A stretch of DNA of 64,000 bases from Streptomyces graminofaciens (GCF_030294945.1 NZ_AP018448.1:4990001-5054000); one strand, 5' to 3'; shown: positions 18,066 through 27,029, numbered from the stretch's first letter. The notes: generated from the letters alone by a model not told the origin. Program-made: numbers and translations.

Positions 18066-19657
18066 GACGCCTCCCGGTAGGCCGCCGCCTCCTCGAGGTC
18101 CAGTCTGCGCAGCAGCGTCCGGAGCATCTCGTCGTCGATGTACCGGCCGTCGCGCAGCCGTACGAAGACCTCCCGCTCGGCGCCGATCATCTCGCGGGAC
18201 AGGCGGTTGTAGGTGTGGTCGACGCTCTCGCCGGTCACGGGATTCACGGCGCCCAGCCGCTCCCACACTGCGTTGCGGCGCCGTTCCAGGACCATCCGCA
18301 GCCGGTCCACCAGCGGGGGCGGCAGCGCGTTGCTCTCGTCCGCCAGCAGTTCTTCGAGCCGGGCCTCGGCCACCCGGGAGGCCTGCGCCTGGGCGTTCGC
18401 CTCGGCGAGGGTCTCGGCCTGCGTGTCGCGCCCCGGCAGTCTCAGCAGCCGGATCAGCGGCGGCAGGGACAGCCCCTGGATGACCAGGGTGCCGATGACC
18501 GTCGTGAACGTCAGGAACAGGATCAGGTTCCGCTCCGGGAAGGCCTCGCCGCCGTGCACCGTGAGCGGGATCGAGAACGCGATGGCCAGGGAGACGACAC
18601 CCCGCATGCCGGCCCAGGCGATGACGAAGGGCCCCTTCCAGGTGGGGTTCTCCTCCCGCTCCCTGATCCGCGCCGACAGCATCCGCGGCAGGAAGGTCGC
18701 CGGATACACCCAGACGAACCGGGACACGACGACGACAAGGAAGACGGCGACGGCGTACCAGGTGGCGCGCGCCCCCTCGTACTCCCCCAGCCCTTCGATC
18801 ACGACCTTCAGCTGCAGTCCGATCAGCGCGAACACCGCGGACTCCAACAGGAAGGCGACCATTTTCCAGACGGCCTCCTCCTGGAGGCGGGTCGCGAAGT
18901 CGACCTGCCAGTTGCGGTAGCCGAGGTAGAGGCCGACGACGACCACGGCGAGCACCCCGGAGGCGTGCACCCACTCGGCGAGCCCGTACGCGACGAACGG
19001 GATCAGCAGGGAGAGGGTGTTCTGCAGAAGCGCCTCCTGCAGGTGGGTGCGCAGCCAGTGGATGGGCACCATCAGCAGCAGCCCCACCGCGATGCCGCCG
19101 ATCGCCGCCACCAGGAACTCGGCGATCCCGCCGGCCCAGCTCGCGCCCTCGCCGACGGTGGCCGCGAGCGCCACCCGGTACGCGGTGATCGCGGTCGCGT
19201 CGTTCACCAGGGACTCGCCCTGGAGGATCGTCGTGACCCTCGACGGCAGCCCCACCCTGCGCGCGACCGCCGTCGCCGCGACCGCGTCCGGCGGCGCCAC
19301 CACCGCGCCGAGCACCAGCGCGGCCGGCAGCGGCAGCCCCGGCACGACCAGGTACGCGGCCCAGCCCACGGCGAGCGTCGCGAAGAGCACGTATCCGACC
19401 GACAGCAGCGCCACGGGCCGCAGTTGGGCCCGCAGATCCAGGTACGAGCTGTCCGTGGCGGCCGTGTACAGCAGCGGCGGCAGGATCAGCGGCAGGACGA
19501 TCTCGGGATCGAGCTCGTAGGCGGGGACGCCGGGCAGATACGAGACCACCAGCCCCACCGCGACCAGCAGCAGTGGTGCGGGCACCGGCGTACGCCGGGC
19601 GGCCCCGGCGACCGTCGCGCTCCCCGCGACCAGCAACAGCAAGGGCAGAAAGTGCAT
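18062..19657 (-). CDS. Na+/H+ antiporter, CPA1 (NhaP) family
   Basis: 531-residue integral membrane antiporter exporting Na+ for H+. Twelve or so hydrophobic helices run to about residue 410. Ion-site motifs are VVAPPDAVAATAVARRVGLP and LQGESLVNDATAITAYR, and AWAGMRGVVSLAIA marks a late helix. The last 110 residues are a charged cytosolic helical tail with LEELLADESNALPPP. The start at 19657 begins the first helix and has GGGAAG 4 nt away; a longer frame lacks support. Divergent from the UBP zinc-finger gene. Confidence 0.93.
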   Translation of the reverse strand: MHFLPLLLLVAGSATVAGAARRTPVPAPLLLVAVGLVVSYLPGVPAYELDPEIVLPLILPPLLYTAATDSSYLDLRAQLRPVALLSVGYVLFATLAVGWAAYLVVPGLPLPAALVLGAVVAPPDAVAATAVARRVGLPSRVTTILQGESLVNDATAITAYRVALAATVGEGASWAGGIAEFLVAAIGGIAVGLLLMVPIHWLRTHLQEALLQNTLSLLIPFVAYGLAEWVHASGVLAVVVVGLYLGYRNWQVDFATRLQEEAVWKMVAFLLESAVFALIGLQLKVVIEGLGEYEGARATWYAVAVFLVVVVSRFVWVYPATFLPRMLSARIREREENPTWKGPFVIAWAGMRGVVSLAIAFSIPLTVHGGEAFPERNLILFLTFTTVIGTLVIQGLSLPPLIRLLRLPGRDTQAETLAEANAQAQASRVAEARLEELLADESNALPPPLVDRLRMVLERRRNAVWERLGAVNPVTGESVDHTYNRLSREMIGAEREVFVRLRDGRYIDDEMLRTLLRRLDLEEAAAYREAS

Positions 19658-19718
19658 CGCTTCCCGCCGCCTCCTTTTTCCGCGCGGGCTTCCGCGCACC
19701 CGTCGTAACCTGGCAATC

Positions 19719-19979
19719 ATGAAACAGTGCACGCACGCGGATGCGCTGCCGCTCCCCGAACCGGCACCCCTGAGCGAGACCTGTCCGGAGTGCCAGGCCG
19801 TCGGAGCGCACCCGATACAACTGCGGATCTGCCTGGTGTGCGGGCATGTGGGCTGCTGCGACTCCTCACCGGGGCGGCACGCGACCGAACACCACAAGGA
19901 GAGCGGCCACCCCATCATGCGCACCTTCGAGCCGGGCGAGAACTGGCGCTGGTGCTTCGTGGACCATGTACTCGTATGA
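19719..19979 (+). CDS. UBP-type zinc-finger protein
   Basis: 86 residues consisting only of a ZnF-UBP domain. Metal ligands are visible in CTHADALP, CPECQAVG, CLVCGHVGCCDSSPGRHATEHH and GHPIM, a full set of Cys and His. In eukaryotes the fold binds ubiquitin C-termini; in actinobacteria its partner is unknown. The start lies 61 bp from that of the NhaP antiporter in opposite orientation, suggesting shared control. Confidence 0.88.
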   Translation: MKQCTHADALPLPEPAPLSETCPECQAVGAHPIQLRICLVCGHVGCCDSSPGRHATEHHKESGHPIMRTFEPGENWRWCFVDHVLV

Positions 19980-20299
19980 CAGGACCAACGACGAACACGT
20001 CACCGACCCCGTACGACGGAACCATCGCGTCCCGTGACACGTCGACGTACTCGTGTGACAAGGTTCGGCAGTCGGACGCCGGGGTACGTCAATCCGGCGC
20101 GCGCTCTTCCTATTTGAGACCCGCAGACCCCTAGACACCGTGCGTGTTCATGTGATTACTATGAGTGACAGCATGGGGCGGGGTCCCTGGGACAGGGAGC
20201 TTCGGAGCGCGGTAGCGTCACCGCTGAACCACATAGCGCGTTACCCCCGGGGGGCGACCCTCGGCCCCTGAAAAAGCTTGTACCACCTTGGAGGTGAGG
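19980..20299. other. Promoter region of the anti-sigma/sigma operon
   Basis: 320 bases without a gene. A pseudo-palindrome lies at 20151-20170 (listed separately), and GGAGGTGA at 20290-20297 is the ribosome binding site of the anti-sigma gene. The region must hold the operon promoters; in S. coelicolor sigH has several. Confidence 0.5.
20151..20170 (+). promoter_or_regulatory. Candidate BldD-type operator
   Basis: The sequence TGTGATTACTATGAGTGACA holds imperfect inverted arms ATTACT and AGTGAC around ATG, similar to the AGTGAC-type half site of BldD. BldD represses a sigH promoter in S. coelicolor. The match is partial, so this is a suggestion. Confidence 0.35.
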
Positions 20300-20713
20300 G
20301 TGTCCCAGATCGCAGGCGAGCCCGGGACCCAGGACTTCGTGGAAGTCCGGCTGCCGGCCGCGGGTGCCTACCTGTCGGTGCTGCGTACGGCGACGGCCGG
20401 CCTCGCGGCCCGTTTGGACTTCACCCTCGACGAGATCGAGGACCTGCGCATCGCGGTCGACGAGGCCTGCGCGATCCTGCTCCAGCAGGCCGTGCCCGGC
20501 TCGGTGCTCAGCTGTGTCTTCCGCCTCGTCGACGACTCGCTCGAGGTCACGGTCTCGGCGCCGACCACGGACGGCCACGCCCCTTCGCGCGACACCTTCG
20601 CCTGGACCGTGCTGTCGGCCCTGGCGGGCAAGGTCTCCTCCGCGGTCGCAGCCGACAAAACCGTTTCGATCAGCCTCTACAAGCAGCGCGGCGCGGGACC
20701 CGGGCCGGCGTGA
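20300..20713 (+). CDS. Anti-sigma factor, RsbW-like serine kinase (PrsH/UshX type)
   Basis: 137-residue GHKL-type ATPase domain. The N-box is in DLRIAVDEACAILL, where conserved DEA aligns with the ATP-Mg region of RsbW. It should hold the following sigma factor inactive until an anti-anti-sigma frees it. GTG start at 20300, with GGAGG ending 5 nt before it; a TTG at 20288 sits inside the ribosome binding site and is rejected. Its stop overlaps the GTG of the sigma gene (GTGA). Confidence 0.88.
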   Translation: MSQIAGEPGTQDFVEVRLPAAGAYLSVLRTATAGLAARLDFTLDEIEDLRIAVDEACAILLQQAVPGSVLSCVFRLVDDSLEVTVSAPTTDGHAPSRDTFAWTVLSALAGKVSSAVAADKTVSISLYKQRGAGPGPA

Positions 20714-21909
20714 GGAGCGAGGACGGGCCGGTGCGGGACGAAGAACGCGGCACACGGGAGCTTCCCGCGGAGGCCGGGGGCGCACCCTGGCCGGGCGGAG
20801 TCGTGGGCTCGGGAGAGGGCGGCGGCCCCGACGGGCTGTCGCACCTGGCGGATGGCGTCGACGGCATCCCCGAGCAGGCCCGGCCGCACCCGGAGGACGA
20901 CTCCCCCGCAGTGGCCGGGGCGGCTCGCCGGGCGGAGCCGGCCGGCGGCGAGGAGCGCGAGGCGCTCTCCGGCGTACGACACGATCCGGAGGGTGCCGTG
21001 ACGAGCACCACGTCCTCACGAGGACGGACTGGGGCCTCCCCCGCTCGAGCACAGTCGGGAGCTGGGGGATCGGTGACGGCGGGCGGGACTATGAGCGAGC
21101 ACGAGCGAGACGACGCACCTGGCGCGCAGCGCGTCCAGGTCACCCAGCACAACCCTCAGGACCGCAGTGGCGCACGGGCGATGTTCGTCGAGCTGCGCAA
21201 ACTGCAAGAGGGCAGCACCGAGTACGCGGAGCTGCGCAACAAGCTGGTCCGGATGCATCTGCCGCTCGTGGAGCACCTCGCGCGCCGGTTCCGCAATCGC
21301 GGCGAGCCGTTGGACGACCTGACCCAGGTCGCCACCATCGGCCTGATCAAGTCGGTCGACCGTTTCGACCCGGAGCGCGGGGTGGAGTTCTCCACGTACG
21401 CGACGCCGACGGTCGTCGGCGAGATCAAGCGGCACTTCCGCGACAAGGGCTGGGCGGTGCGGGTCCCGCGCAGGCTCCAGGAGCTGCGTCTCGCGCTGAC
21501 CACGGCGACGGCGGAGCTCTCGCAGCAGCACGGCCGCTCCCCCACCGTCCATGAGCTGGCCCAGAAGCTGGCCATCTCGGAGGAGGAGGTCCTGGAGGGC
21601 CTGGAGTCCGCGAACGCGTATTCCACGCTGTCCCTGGACGTCCCCGACACGGACGACGAGTCCCCGGCCGTCGCGGACACCCTGGGCGCGGAGGACGAGG
21701 CGCTGGAGGGCGTCGAGTACCGCGAGTCGCTCAAGCCCCTCCTGGAGGACCTTCCGCCCCGCGAGAAGCGGATCCTGTTGCTTCGCTTCTTCGGCAACAT
21801 GACCCAGTCGCAGATCGCGCAGGAGGTGGGCATCTCCCAGATGCACGTCTCCCGCCTGCTGGCGAGGACCCTGGCCCAGCTGCGCGAGAAGCTGCTGGTG
21901 GAGGAGTAG
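20710..21909 (+). CDS. sigH: SigB/SigH-family stress sigma factor, several possible starts
   Basis: From the overlapping GTG at 20710 the protein is 399 residues; from the ATG at 21091 it is 272. The conserved sigma begins near MSEHERDD: region 2 LVRMHLPLVEHLARRF and LDDLTQVATIGLIKSVDRFDP, region 3 PRRLQELRLAL, region 4 RILLLRFFGNMTQSQIAQEVG. The N-terminal 127 residues are Gly/Pro/Ala/Glu-rich and lack known folds. S. coelicolor SigH is likewise made in long and short forms. GTG codons at 20998 and 21073 are further starts, the latter behind GGGGGA. A palindromic repeat lies inside the extension. Confidence 0.88.
   Translation: MRSEDGPVRDEERGTRELPAEAGGAPWPGGVVGSGEGGGPDGLSHLADGVDGIPEQARPHPEDDSPAVAGAARRAEPAGGEEREALSGVRHDPEGAVTSTTSSRGRTGASPARAQSGAGGSVTAGGTMSEHERDDAPGAQRVQVTQHNPQDRSGARAMFVELRKLQEGSTEYAELRNKLVRMHLPLVEHLARRFRNRGEPLDDLTQVATIGLIKSVDRFDPERGVEFSTYATPTVVGEIKRHFRDKGWAVRVPRRLQELRLALTTATAELSQQHGRSPTVHELAQKLAISEEEVLEGLESANAYSTLSLDVPDTDDESPAVADTLGAEDEALEGVEYRESLKPLLEDLPPREKRILLLRFFGNMTQSQIAQEVGISQMHVSRLLARTLAQLREKLLVEE
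21034..21072 (+). repeat. Short palindromic repeat inside the sigma N-terminal extension
   Basis: Arms TCCCCC-GCTC (21037-21046) and GAGC-T-GGGGGA (21059-21069) around CGAGCACAGTCG. The sequence, in frame, encodes ASPARAQSGAGGS. It resembles a mobile-looking repeat I recall from many Streptomyces genes and gaps, and is related to the copy at 50704-50744. Confidence 0.6.
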
Positions 21910-21951
21910 GCCACAGCGCCGGCACCGGACAACCAACGCCCGGGCGCGCGG

Positions 21952-22428
21952 CTACCGCTTGGTTTCCTCCGTACGACCCGGCCCCTGAATCCCAAGGGCC
22001 TGGGTCGTCGCGGGATTGAGCAGCAGCACCAGCTCCGCGACGGCGACCACCGCCAGCACGATCCCCGCCGGAATCGCCACGCTGTCCGCCTGCAACAGGT
22101 TGTATGCCACCGGCAGCGCCATGATCTGTGTGATGACGGCCGGCCCCCGGCTCCAGCTGCGCCGCAGCAGCAGTCCGCGCGCGGCGATCAGCGGCAGCAG
22201 CGCCAACGCGATCAGCGTGATGCCCCCGGTGACGCCCGTGCTCAGATCGTCCGAGTCGCCGGTGAAGCCCAGGACGAGCATGGCGGCGCCCCCGACGAAC
22301 AGCGCCACCCCCTCCAGCGCGGCCAGCGCCGCCGCGGCGGTCAGGCGCCCGGGGCGGGGCTCGGCGTCGGCGGTGTCCGATGTGGGGTTCTGCTCAGGGC
22401 TCACCCCTGAAGGGTAGCCGTCGCCCAT
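21952..22428 (-). CDS. Four-helix membrane protein of unknown function
   Basis: 158 residues with about four hydrophobic helices, starting at LTAAAALAALEGVALFVGG, TGGITLIALALLPLIAARGLLL, AVITQIMALPVAYNLLQ and AGIVLAVVAVAELVLLL. The N-terminal 30 residues are polar. No motif suggests an activity. ATG start with GGGGTGG 4 nt away; an internal GTG eight codons later is possible. Convergent with the sigma factor. Confidence 0.75.
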   Translation of the reverse strand: MGDGYPSGVSPEQNPTSDTADAEPRPGRLTAAAALAALEGVALFVGGAAMLVLGFTGDSDDLSTGVTGGITLIALALLPLIAARGLLLRRSWSRGPAVITQIMALPVAYNLLQADSVAIPAGIVLAVVAVAELVLLLNPATTQALGIQGPGRTEETKR

Positions 22429-22582
22429 CAGCCCACCCCGTACCCCGGTCCTCGCCCATCCCGGCGCGTGGCACGTGCTCCGCCGCCGCGCGCCCCCGCG
22501 TGCTCATCGTCACTACACGATCTCCGGCTTGATCCGCACCTCGGTATGGGCCGAGTACCACCCAGTAGGTACCCTGCAACGC

Positions 22583-23554
22583 ATGCGTGCACTTCTCGTG
22601 GTCAACCCGGCGGCAACCACCACAAGCGCACGTACGCGCGATGTGCTGATCCACGCCCTCGCGAGCGAGATGAAGCTCGAGGTGGTCACCACCGAATACC
22701 GCGGTCACGCCCGGGATCTCGCCCGCCGGGCCGCGGACGGTGAGGGAGGCGTCGAACTGGTCGTCGCGCTGGGCGGCGACGGCACGGTCAACGAGGTCGT
22801 CAACGGCCTGCTGCACAGCGGCCCCGACCCCGAGCGCCTCCCCCGCCTCGCCGTCGTCCCCGGTGGCTCCACCAACGTCTTCGCGCGCGCCCTGGGCCTG
22901 CCCAACGACGCCGTGGAGGCAACCGGCGCACTCCTGGACGCCCTGCGCGAGGAACGCGAGCGTACGGTCGGCCTCGGTATAGCCGCGGGCACGCCGGGCA
23001 CGGAGGACGAGTCGGTGCCGTCCCGCTGGTTCACGTTCTGCGCGGGCCTCGGTTTCGACGCGGGTGTGATCGGCCGGGTGGAACAGCAGCGCGAACGCGG
23101 CAAGAAATCCACACACGCTCTTTACCTTCGCCAGGCCTTCCGTCAGTTCTTGGAGGAGCCGCACCGCAGACACGGCACGATCACTTTGGAACGGGCCGGC
23201 GAGGAACCGATTTCCGATCTTGTGCTGTCCATAGTCTGCAACACCTCCCCGTGGACGTTTCTCGGCAATCGCCCGGTGTACGCGTCACCTAAGGCCTCGT
23301 TCGATAAAGGTCTCGACGTGCTCGGCCTGAGCCGGATGTCGACACCCGCACTTGCCCGTTATGCCACACAGTTGCTCACTTCGTCCCCCACTCGCGGACC
23401 CCAGGGCAAGCACGCGGCCTCCCTGCACGACCTGACCGAGTTCACCTTGCATTCGAAGGTCCCCCTCCCCCTCCAGATGGACGGCGACCACCTCGGACTG
23501 CGTACGAGCGTGACGTTCACAGGCGTACGCCGTGCACTGCGTGTGATTGTGTGA
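22583..23554 (+). CDS. Diacylglycerol kinase-family lipid kinase
   Basis: 323 residues. DAGK catalytic domain: MRALLVVNPAATTTSART at the start, the ATP-binding GGDGTVNEVVNGLL near residue 67, PGGSTNVFARALG, and a C-terminal beta-sandwich with LQMDGDHLG. It would phosphorylate a lipid such as diacylglycerol or a sphingoid base at the membrane face. The start was set at the ATG where the first strand begins; there is no Shine-Dalgarno, so a leaderless transcript is likely. Frame upstream lacks the family sequence. Confidence 0.9.
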   Translation: MRALLVVNPAATTTSARTRDVLIHALASEMKLEVVTTEYRGHARDLARRAADGEGGVELVVALGGDGTVNEVVNGLLHSGPDPERLPRLAVVPGGSTNVFARALGLPNDAVEATGALLDALREERERTVGLGIAAGTPGTEDESVPSRWFTFCAGLGFDAGVIGRVEQQRERGKKSTHALYLRQAFRQFLEEPHRRHGTITLERAGEEPISDLVLSIVCNTSPWTFLGNRPVYASPKASFDKGLDVLGLSRMSTPALARYATQLLTSSPTRGPQGKHAASLHDLTEFTLHSKVPLPLQMDGDHLGLRTSVTFTGVRRALRVIV

Positions 23555-23872
23555 GCGGAACGGGCAAAAGTCCTTCCACTCGAACGTTTAGGCCAGGATC
23601 CACCCCATGGAAGTACGGCTGTGACACAGTCGACACCGAGGAATCAAAAAAAACTTTCCGGAAGGGGTTGTATCCGCCGCTGAGGTTTGCGAGTCTCTAC
23701 GTGGCGCTCGGGACAGCCCGCAACATCGGCTCAAGAGAGCGCCGGAACCCCTCCTCAAAACACAGGACCACACCAGTCCGTCTGGTGATCGTCCCTTCAC
23801 TTGTTGAGGGATTCGTGAAAGCGTTCACATTCACAAGCAACGTGCATGTAATACCAAGGAGAGGTAGCAGCC
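23555..23872. other. Long leader/promoter region of wblE
   Basis: 318 bases upstream of wblE with no gene. It is AT-richer than its surroundings, including a run of nine A at 23646-23654. An inverted repeat GTGAAAGCGTTCAC lies at 23815-23828 and could be an operator. AGGAGAGG at 23859-23866 is the wblE ribosome binding site. Confidence 0.55.
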
Positions 23873-24130
23873 ATGGACTGGCGTCACAACGCCGTTTGCC
23901 GCGAGGAAGACCCCGAGCTCTTCTTCCCTATCGGCAACACTGGTCCTGCGCTGCTGCAGATCGAGGAAGCCAAGGCTGTCTGCCGTCGCTGCCCGGTGAT
24001 CGAGCAGTGTCTGCAGTGGGCGCTTGAGTCCGGCCAGGACTCCGGCGTCTGGGGTGGTCTCAGCGAGGACGAGCGCCGCGCCATGAAGCGCCGCGCCGCC
24101 CGCAACCGGGCACGTCAGGCCTCTGCCTGA
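23873..24130 (+). CDS. wblE: WhiB-like iron-sulfur protein WblE
   Basis: 85 residues of the actinobacterial WhiB family. Four Cys (C9, C37, C40, C46) bind a 4Fe-4S cluster that senses redox or NO. The turn GVWGG near residue 59 and the basic tail KRRAARNRAR bind sigma region 4 and DNA. The short N-terminus and sequence match WblE, the near-essential orthologue of mycobacterial WhiB1. AGGAGAGG 6 nt upstream fixes the start. A perfect terminator follows. Confidence 0.95.
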   Translation: MDWRHNAVCREEDPELFFPIGNTGPALLQIEEAKAVCRRCPVIEQCLQWALESGQDSGVWGGLSEDERRAMKRRAARNRARQASA

Positions 24131-24240
24131 CATCCCACCCAGCAAATAGCCTGAGCTTGGCGGCGCGTACAGCGAGTACGCATCTCCCGCCCCCGAGCCG
24201 CAGCGCGCAGTGCCCCCGATGCGCCTAATCAGCCACGAGC

Positions 24241-24275
24241 CTGAGCCCCGGACCACTTGATGGTCCGGGGCTCAG
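24241..24275 (+). terminator. Perfect hairpin between wblE and the sensor kinase
   Basis: 15-bp perfect stem CTGAGCCCCGGACCA (24241-24255) with 24261-24275, loop CTTGA. It separates convergent genes and can stop transcription from both sides. Confidence 0.88.
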
Positions 24276-24338
24276 TGCTGTTCGCGGCTGCTACGTGACT
24301 GCTTGCGCGGCTTCCTCTTGTCCGCTCGTGGGTGTGCA

Positions 24339-25805
24339 CTACTTCTGGGCGCGCACCGGGAGGTCGAGGATCACCTGGGTGCCCCGCTCCGGAGCCGGGA
24401 CCATGTCGAAGGTGCCGCCCAACTCGCCCTCCACCAGCGTCCGTACGATCTGCAGACCCAGGTTCCCCGAGCGGTGCGGGTCGAAGCCCTCGGGCAGGCC
24501 CACGCCGTTGTCCTGGACGGTGACGAGGAGACGGGTCTCCTTGGTGGTGCCGCCACGCACGGCCGAGACCTCGACGGTGCCGGTGTCGCCCTCGCGGAAA
24601 CCGTGTTCGAGGGCGTTCTGCAGGATCTCGGTGAGGACCATGGAGAGCGGGGTCGCGACCTCCGCGTCCAGGATGCCGAAGCGTCCGGTGCGCCGGCCGG
24701 TGACCTTGCCCGGGGAGATCTCGGCGACCATGGCGAGCACCCGATCGGCGATCTCGTCGAACTCCACGCGCTCGTCCAGGTTCTGGGAGAGCGTCTCGTG
24801 CACGATCGCGATCGAACCGACCCGTCGTACGGCCTCTTCGAGGGCTTCGCGGCCGCGCTCGGACTCGATGCGCCGGGCCTGGAGACGGAGCAGCGCGGCG
24901 ACCGTCTGGAGGTTGTTCTTCACCCGGTGGTGGATCTCCCGGATGGTCGCGTCCTTGGTGATCAACTCGCGCTCGCGGCGACGGAGTTCGGTCACATCGC
25001 GGAGCAGGACCAGGGAACCGATGCGCGGGCCCTTGGGCTTGAGGGGGATCGCCCGGAACTGGATCACCCCGTCGTCCGACTCGATCTCGAACTCACGCGG
25101 CGCCCAGCCGCTCGCCACCTTCGCCAGCGCCTCGTCCACCGGGCCCCGGGAGGGGGCGAGTTCGGCGGTCGTACGGCCGAGGTGGCAGCCTACGAGGTCG
25201 GCGGCGAGGCCGAGGCGGTGGTACGCGGAGAGGGCGTTCGGTGAGGCGTACTGGACGATGCCGTCGGCGTCGAGCCTGATCAGGCCGTCACCGACGCGCG
25301 GCGAGGCGTCCATGTCGACCTGCTGGTCGGGGAACGGGAACGCGCCGGCGGCGATCATCTGGGCCAGGTCGGAGGCGCTCTGGAGGTAGGTCAGCTCCAG
25401 GCGGCTCGGGGTGCGCACAGTCAGCAGGTTGGTGTTGCGCGCGATGACGCCGAGGACGCGTCCCTCACGTCGTACGGGGATCGACTCGACCCGTACGGGC
25501 ACCTCCTCGCGCCACTCCGGGTCGCCCTCGCGGACGATGCGGCCCTCGTCGTGCGCGACATCGAGGAGGGGGCGCCGGCCGCGCGGGACCAGGTGGCCGA
25601 CCATGTCGTCCTGGTACGAGGTGGGGCCGGTGTTGGGGCGCATCTGGGCCACGGAGACATAGCGGGTGCCGTCACGCGTGGGGACCCAGAGGACGAGGTC
25701 GGCGAAGGAGAGATCGGAGAGAAGCTGCCACTCCGACACCAGCAGATGCAGCCACTCCAGGTCGGAGTCGCTGAGGGCGGTGTGCTGGCGGACCAGTTCG
25801 TTCAT
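24339..25805 (-). CDS. Soluble PdtaS-like sensor histidine kinase
   Basis: 488 residues without membrane helices. An N-terminal GAF-like domain (about 1-150), a PAS domain (about 170-285), then HisKA_2 with the phospho-His in REIHHRVKNNLQTVAALL and a HATPase with TEILQNALEHGF, DNGVGLPEG and NLGLQIV. This is the architecture of PdtaS, which in mycobacteria pairs with the RNA-binding antiterminator PdtaR. No response regulator is adjacent. The start is the ATG at 25805; another at 25844 adds 13 residues. Neither has a Shine-Dalgarno, suggesting a leaderless message. Confidence 0.92.
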   Translation of the reverse strand: MNELVRQHTALSDSDLEWLHLLVSEWQLLSDLSFADLVLWVPTRDGTRYVSVAQMRPNTGPTSYQDDMVGHLVPRGRRPLLDVAHDEGRIVREGDPEWREEVPVRVESIPVRREGRVLGVIARNTNLLTVRTPSRLELTYLQSASDLAQMIAAGAFPFPDQQVDMDASPRVGDGLIRLDADGIVQYASPNALSAYHRLGLAADLVGCHLGRTTAELAPSRGPVDEALAKVASGWAPREFEIESDDGVIQFRAIPLKPKGPRIGSLVLLRDVTELRRRERELITKDATIREIHHRVKNNLQTVAALLRLQARRIESERGREALEEAVRRVGSIAIVHETLSQNLDERVEFDEIADRVLAMVAEISPGKVTGRRTGRFGILDAEVATPLSMVLTEILQNALEHGFREGDTGTVEVSAVRGGTTKETRLLVTVQDNGVGLPEGFDPHRSGNLGLQIVRTLVEGELGGTFDMVPAPERGTQVILDLPVRAQK

Positions 25806-26290
25806 GGAGGGCACGGGTGCGAGCGTACCTGGCGGTACGGACATGACCGGAAACGGAGGCTCGCGCGGCCCCTGGAGCACCCGCGGGCCGCGGCGCCTGG
25901 GAGGGACCCTCAACCCTCCCGGCACCGCAGCCCGGAGCAACATCGGCCGTGGGGTGTGCGGTCCCAGTCGGCCGAAGGATGAGGAGCCGGAGCAGTCAGG
26001 GCAGAGAGCGCCGGTTCCTCGATCCGCCTTCCTGTGCGGGGAAGGCGGAGGCTTGTTGTCGATCGCGCGCGATCCTCCACGGCCGGGGGCCGCTGATCGA
26101 TCACATGCTCTACCACGCATTGTTGACTAGACCACTGCCTGTGTCCATGCGTTGGCGGATGTTTGTTGTTGTTCCATTGTCCGACATCTGCCGAAGGGCT
26201 TACCCGCAGAGTAGCCCGCTTCGGCCCGGGGCCGGGTCGGAATGCCGTGGCAGGTCCCGGAGCCGGTCCCACGGCAAGTCCTGTGGCACG
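25806..26290. other. Intergenic region upstream of the sensor kinase
   Basis: 485 bases between two minus-strand genes, no credible gene. It holds an AT-rich tract around 26110-26200 with repeated TTGTTG and a DasR-like motif at 26121-26136, and probably the kinase promoter. Confidence 0.5.
26121..26136 (+). promoter_or_regulatory. Weak DasR-like (dre) motif upstream of the sensor kinase
   Basis: TGTTGACTAGACCACT agrees at 12 of 16 positions with the dre consensus ACTGGTCTAGACCACT, the right half being perfect. It lies 316 bp upstream of the kinase start. The left half is poor, so binding is uncertain. Confidence 0.3.
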
Positions 26291-26941
26291 TCAGGCTCGG
26301 GGCCAGATCGCCATGGCGAGTTCGGCGAGCGCTTCCAGTTCCTGCCTGCTCGCGCCGTCGCGCGCCTGCTGGGACATGCCCTGGATGACTGCGCCGGCAT
26401 GACGGGCCAGGCTGGCGGCGTCGGTGTCGGCGGGCAGTTCACCGGCCGCGATGCCGGCTCTTATGCGGCTCTCGAACGCGGCGATGGTGGCGTTGCGCCG
26501 CTCGCGCAGGGATTCCGCGACCTCCGGGGTCGAGCAGTTGACTGCCGCTTGGGCGTAGAGGCAGCCGTGCGGGTGGCCGGGGTCGGTGTACATGACGGCC
26601 GCCTCCCGCAGCGTCCGCGCCACAGCGGCGCAGGCGGTGGGTTCCTCGGCGAGGGCACGGTCGCCGAACGAGGCGTACCGGGCGCCGTAAGCGAGAACGA
26701 CCTCCTGGAAGAGCGCCTGCTTGTCGCCGAAGGCCGCGTACATGCTCGGGGCGCCGATGCCCATGACGCGGGTGAGGTCGGAGACGGAGGTCGCCTCGTA
26801 GCCGCGTTCCCAGAACGCGAGGAGCGCCTTCTCCAGGGCGGTCTCCCGGTCGAAGGAGCGCGGACGCCCACGGGACCTGGACACGGGCCCGACCTTCGAC
26901 TGCACGCTTGTCTTCTCCTCGTCGCTCACCATGGGATGCAT
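26291..26941 (-). CDS. TetR/AcrR-family regulator
   Basis: 216 residues. Helix-turn-helix DLTRVMGIGAPSMYAAFGDKQALFQEV within about 35-75 after a basic SRSRGRPRSFDRETAL arm. The C-terminal domain resembles regulators next to short-chain dehydrogenases. Starts at ATG 26941 or 26932; neither has a Shine-Dalgarno, and an operator covers the start, so autoregulation is likely. Divergent from the SDR gene. Confidence 0.9.
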   Translation of the reverse strand: MHPMVSDEEKTSVQSKVGPVSRSRGRPRSFDRETALEKALLAFWERGYEATSVSDLTRVMGIGAPSMYAAFGDKQALFQEVVLAYGARYASFGDRALAEEPTACAAVARTLREAAVMYTDPGHPHGCLYAQAAVNCSTPEVAESLRERRNATIAAFESRIRAGIAAGELPADTDAASLARHAGAVIQGMSQQARDGASRQELEALAELAMAIWPRA

Positions 26942-26945
26942 TTTA

Positions 26946-27005
26946 TAGCGAGCACTAGAGAAATGTCGGCGGCCTGCTGTACGGTCTTTTCTGTAGCGAC
27001 CACTA
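26946..27005. promoter_or_regulatory. Two TetR operator copies between regulator and SDR gene
   Basis: TAGCGAGCACTA (26946-26957) and TAGCGACCACTA (26994-27005), spaced by 48 bp, share the imperfect palindrome TAGYGNNCRCTA and similar flanks (GAGAAAT, GGAAAT). One abuts the regulator start, the other the SDR start, so one dimer site per promoter is plausible. Confidence 0.65.
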
Positions 27006-27029
27006 GGAAATTACGAAGGGGGCGTGGGC

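Noticed and set aside
16173..19847. 1224-residue minus-strand open frame
   Set aside because: It is antisense or out of frame to the amidase, PLP enzyme and NhaP genes; long shadow frames are common at this GC content.
23640..23669. GGAAT ... GTT upstream of wblE as a SigR promoter
   Set aside because: The spacer is 22 nt; SigR promoters need about 18-19 nt.
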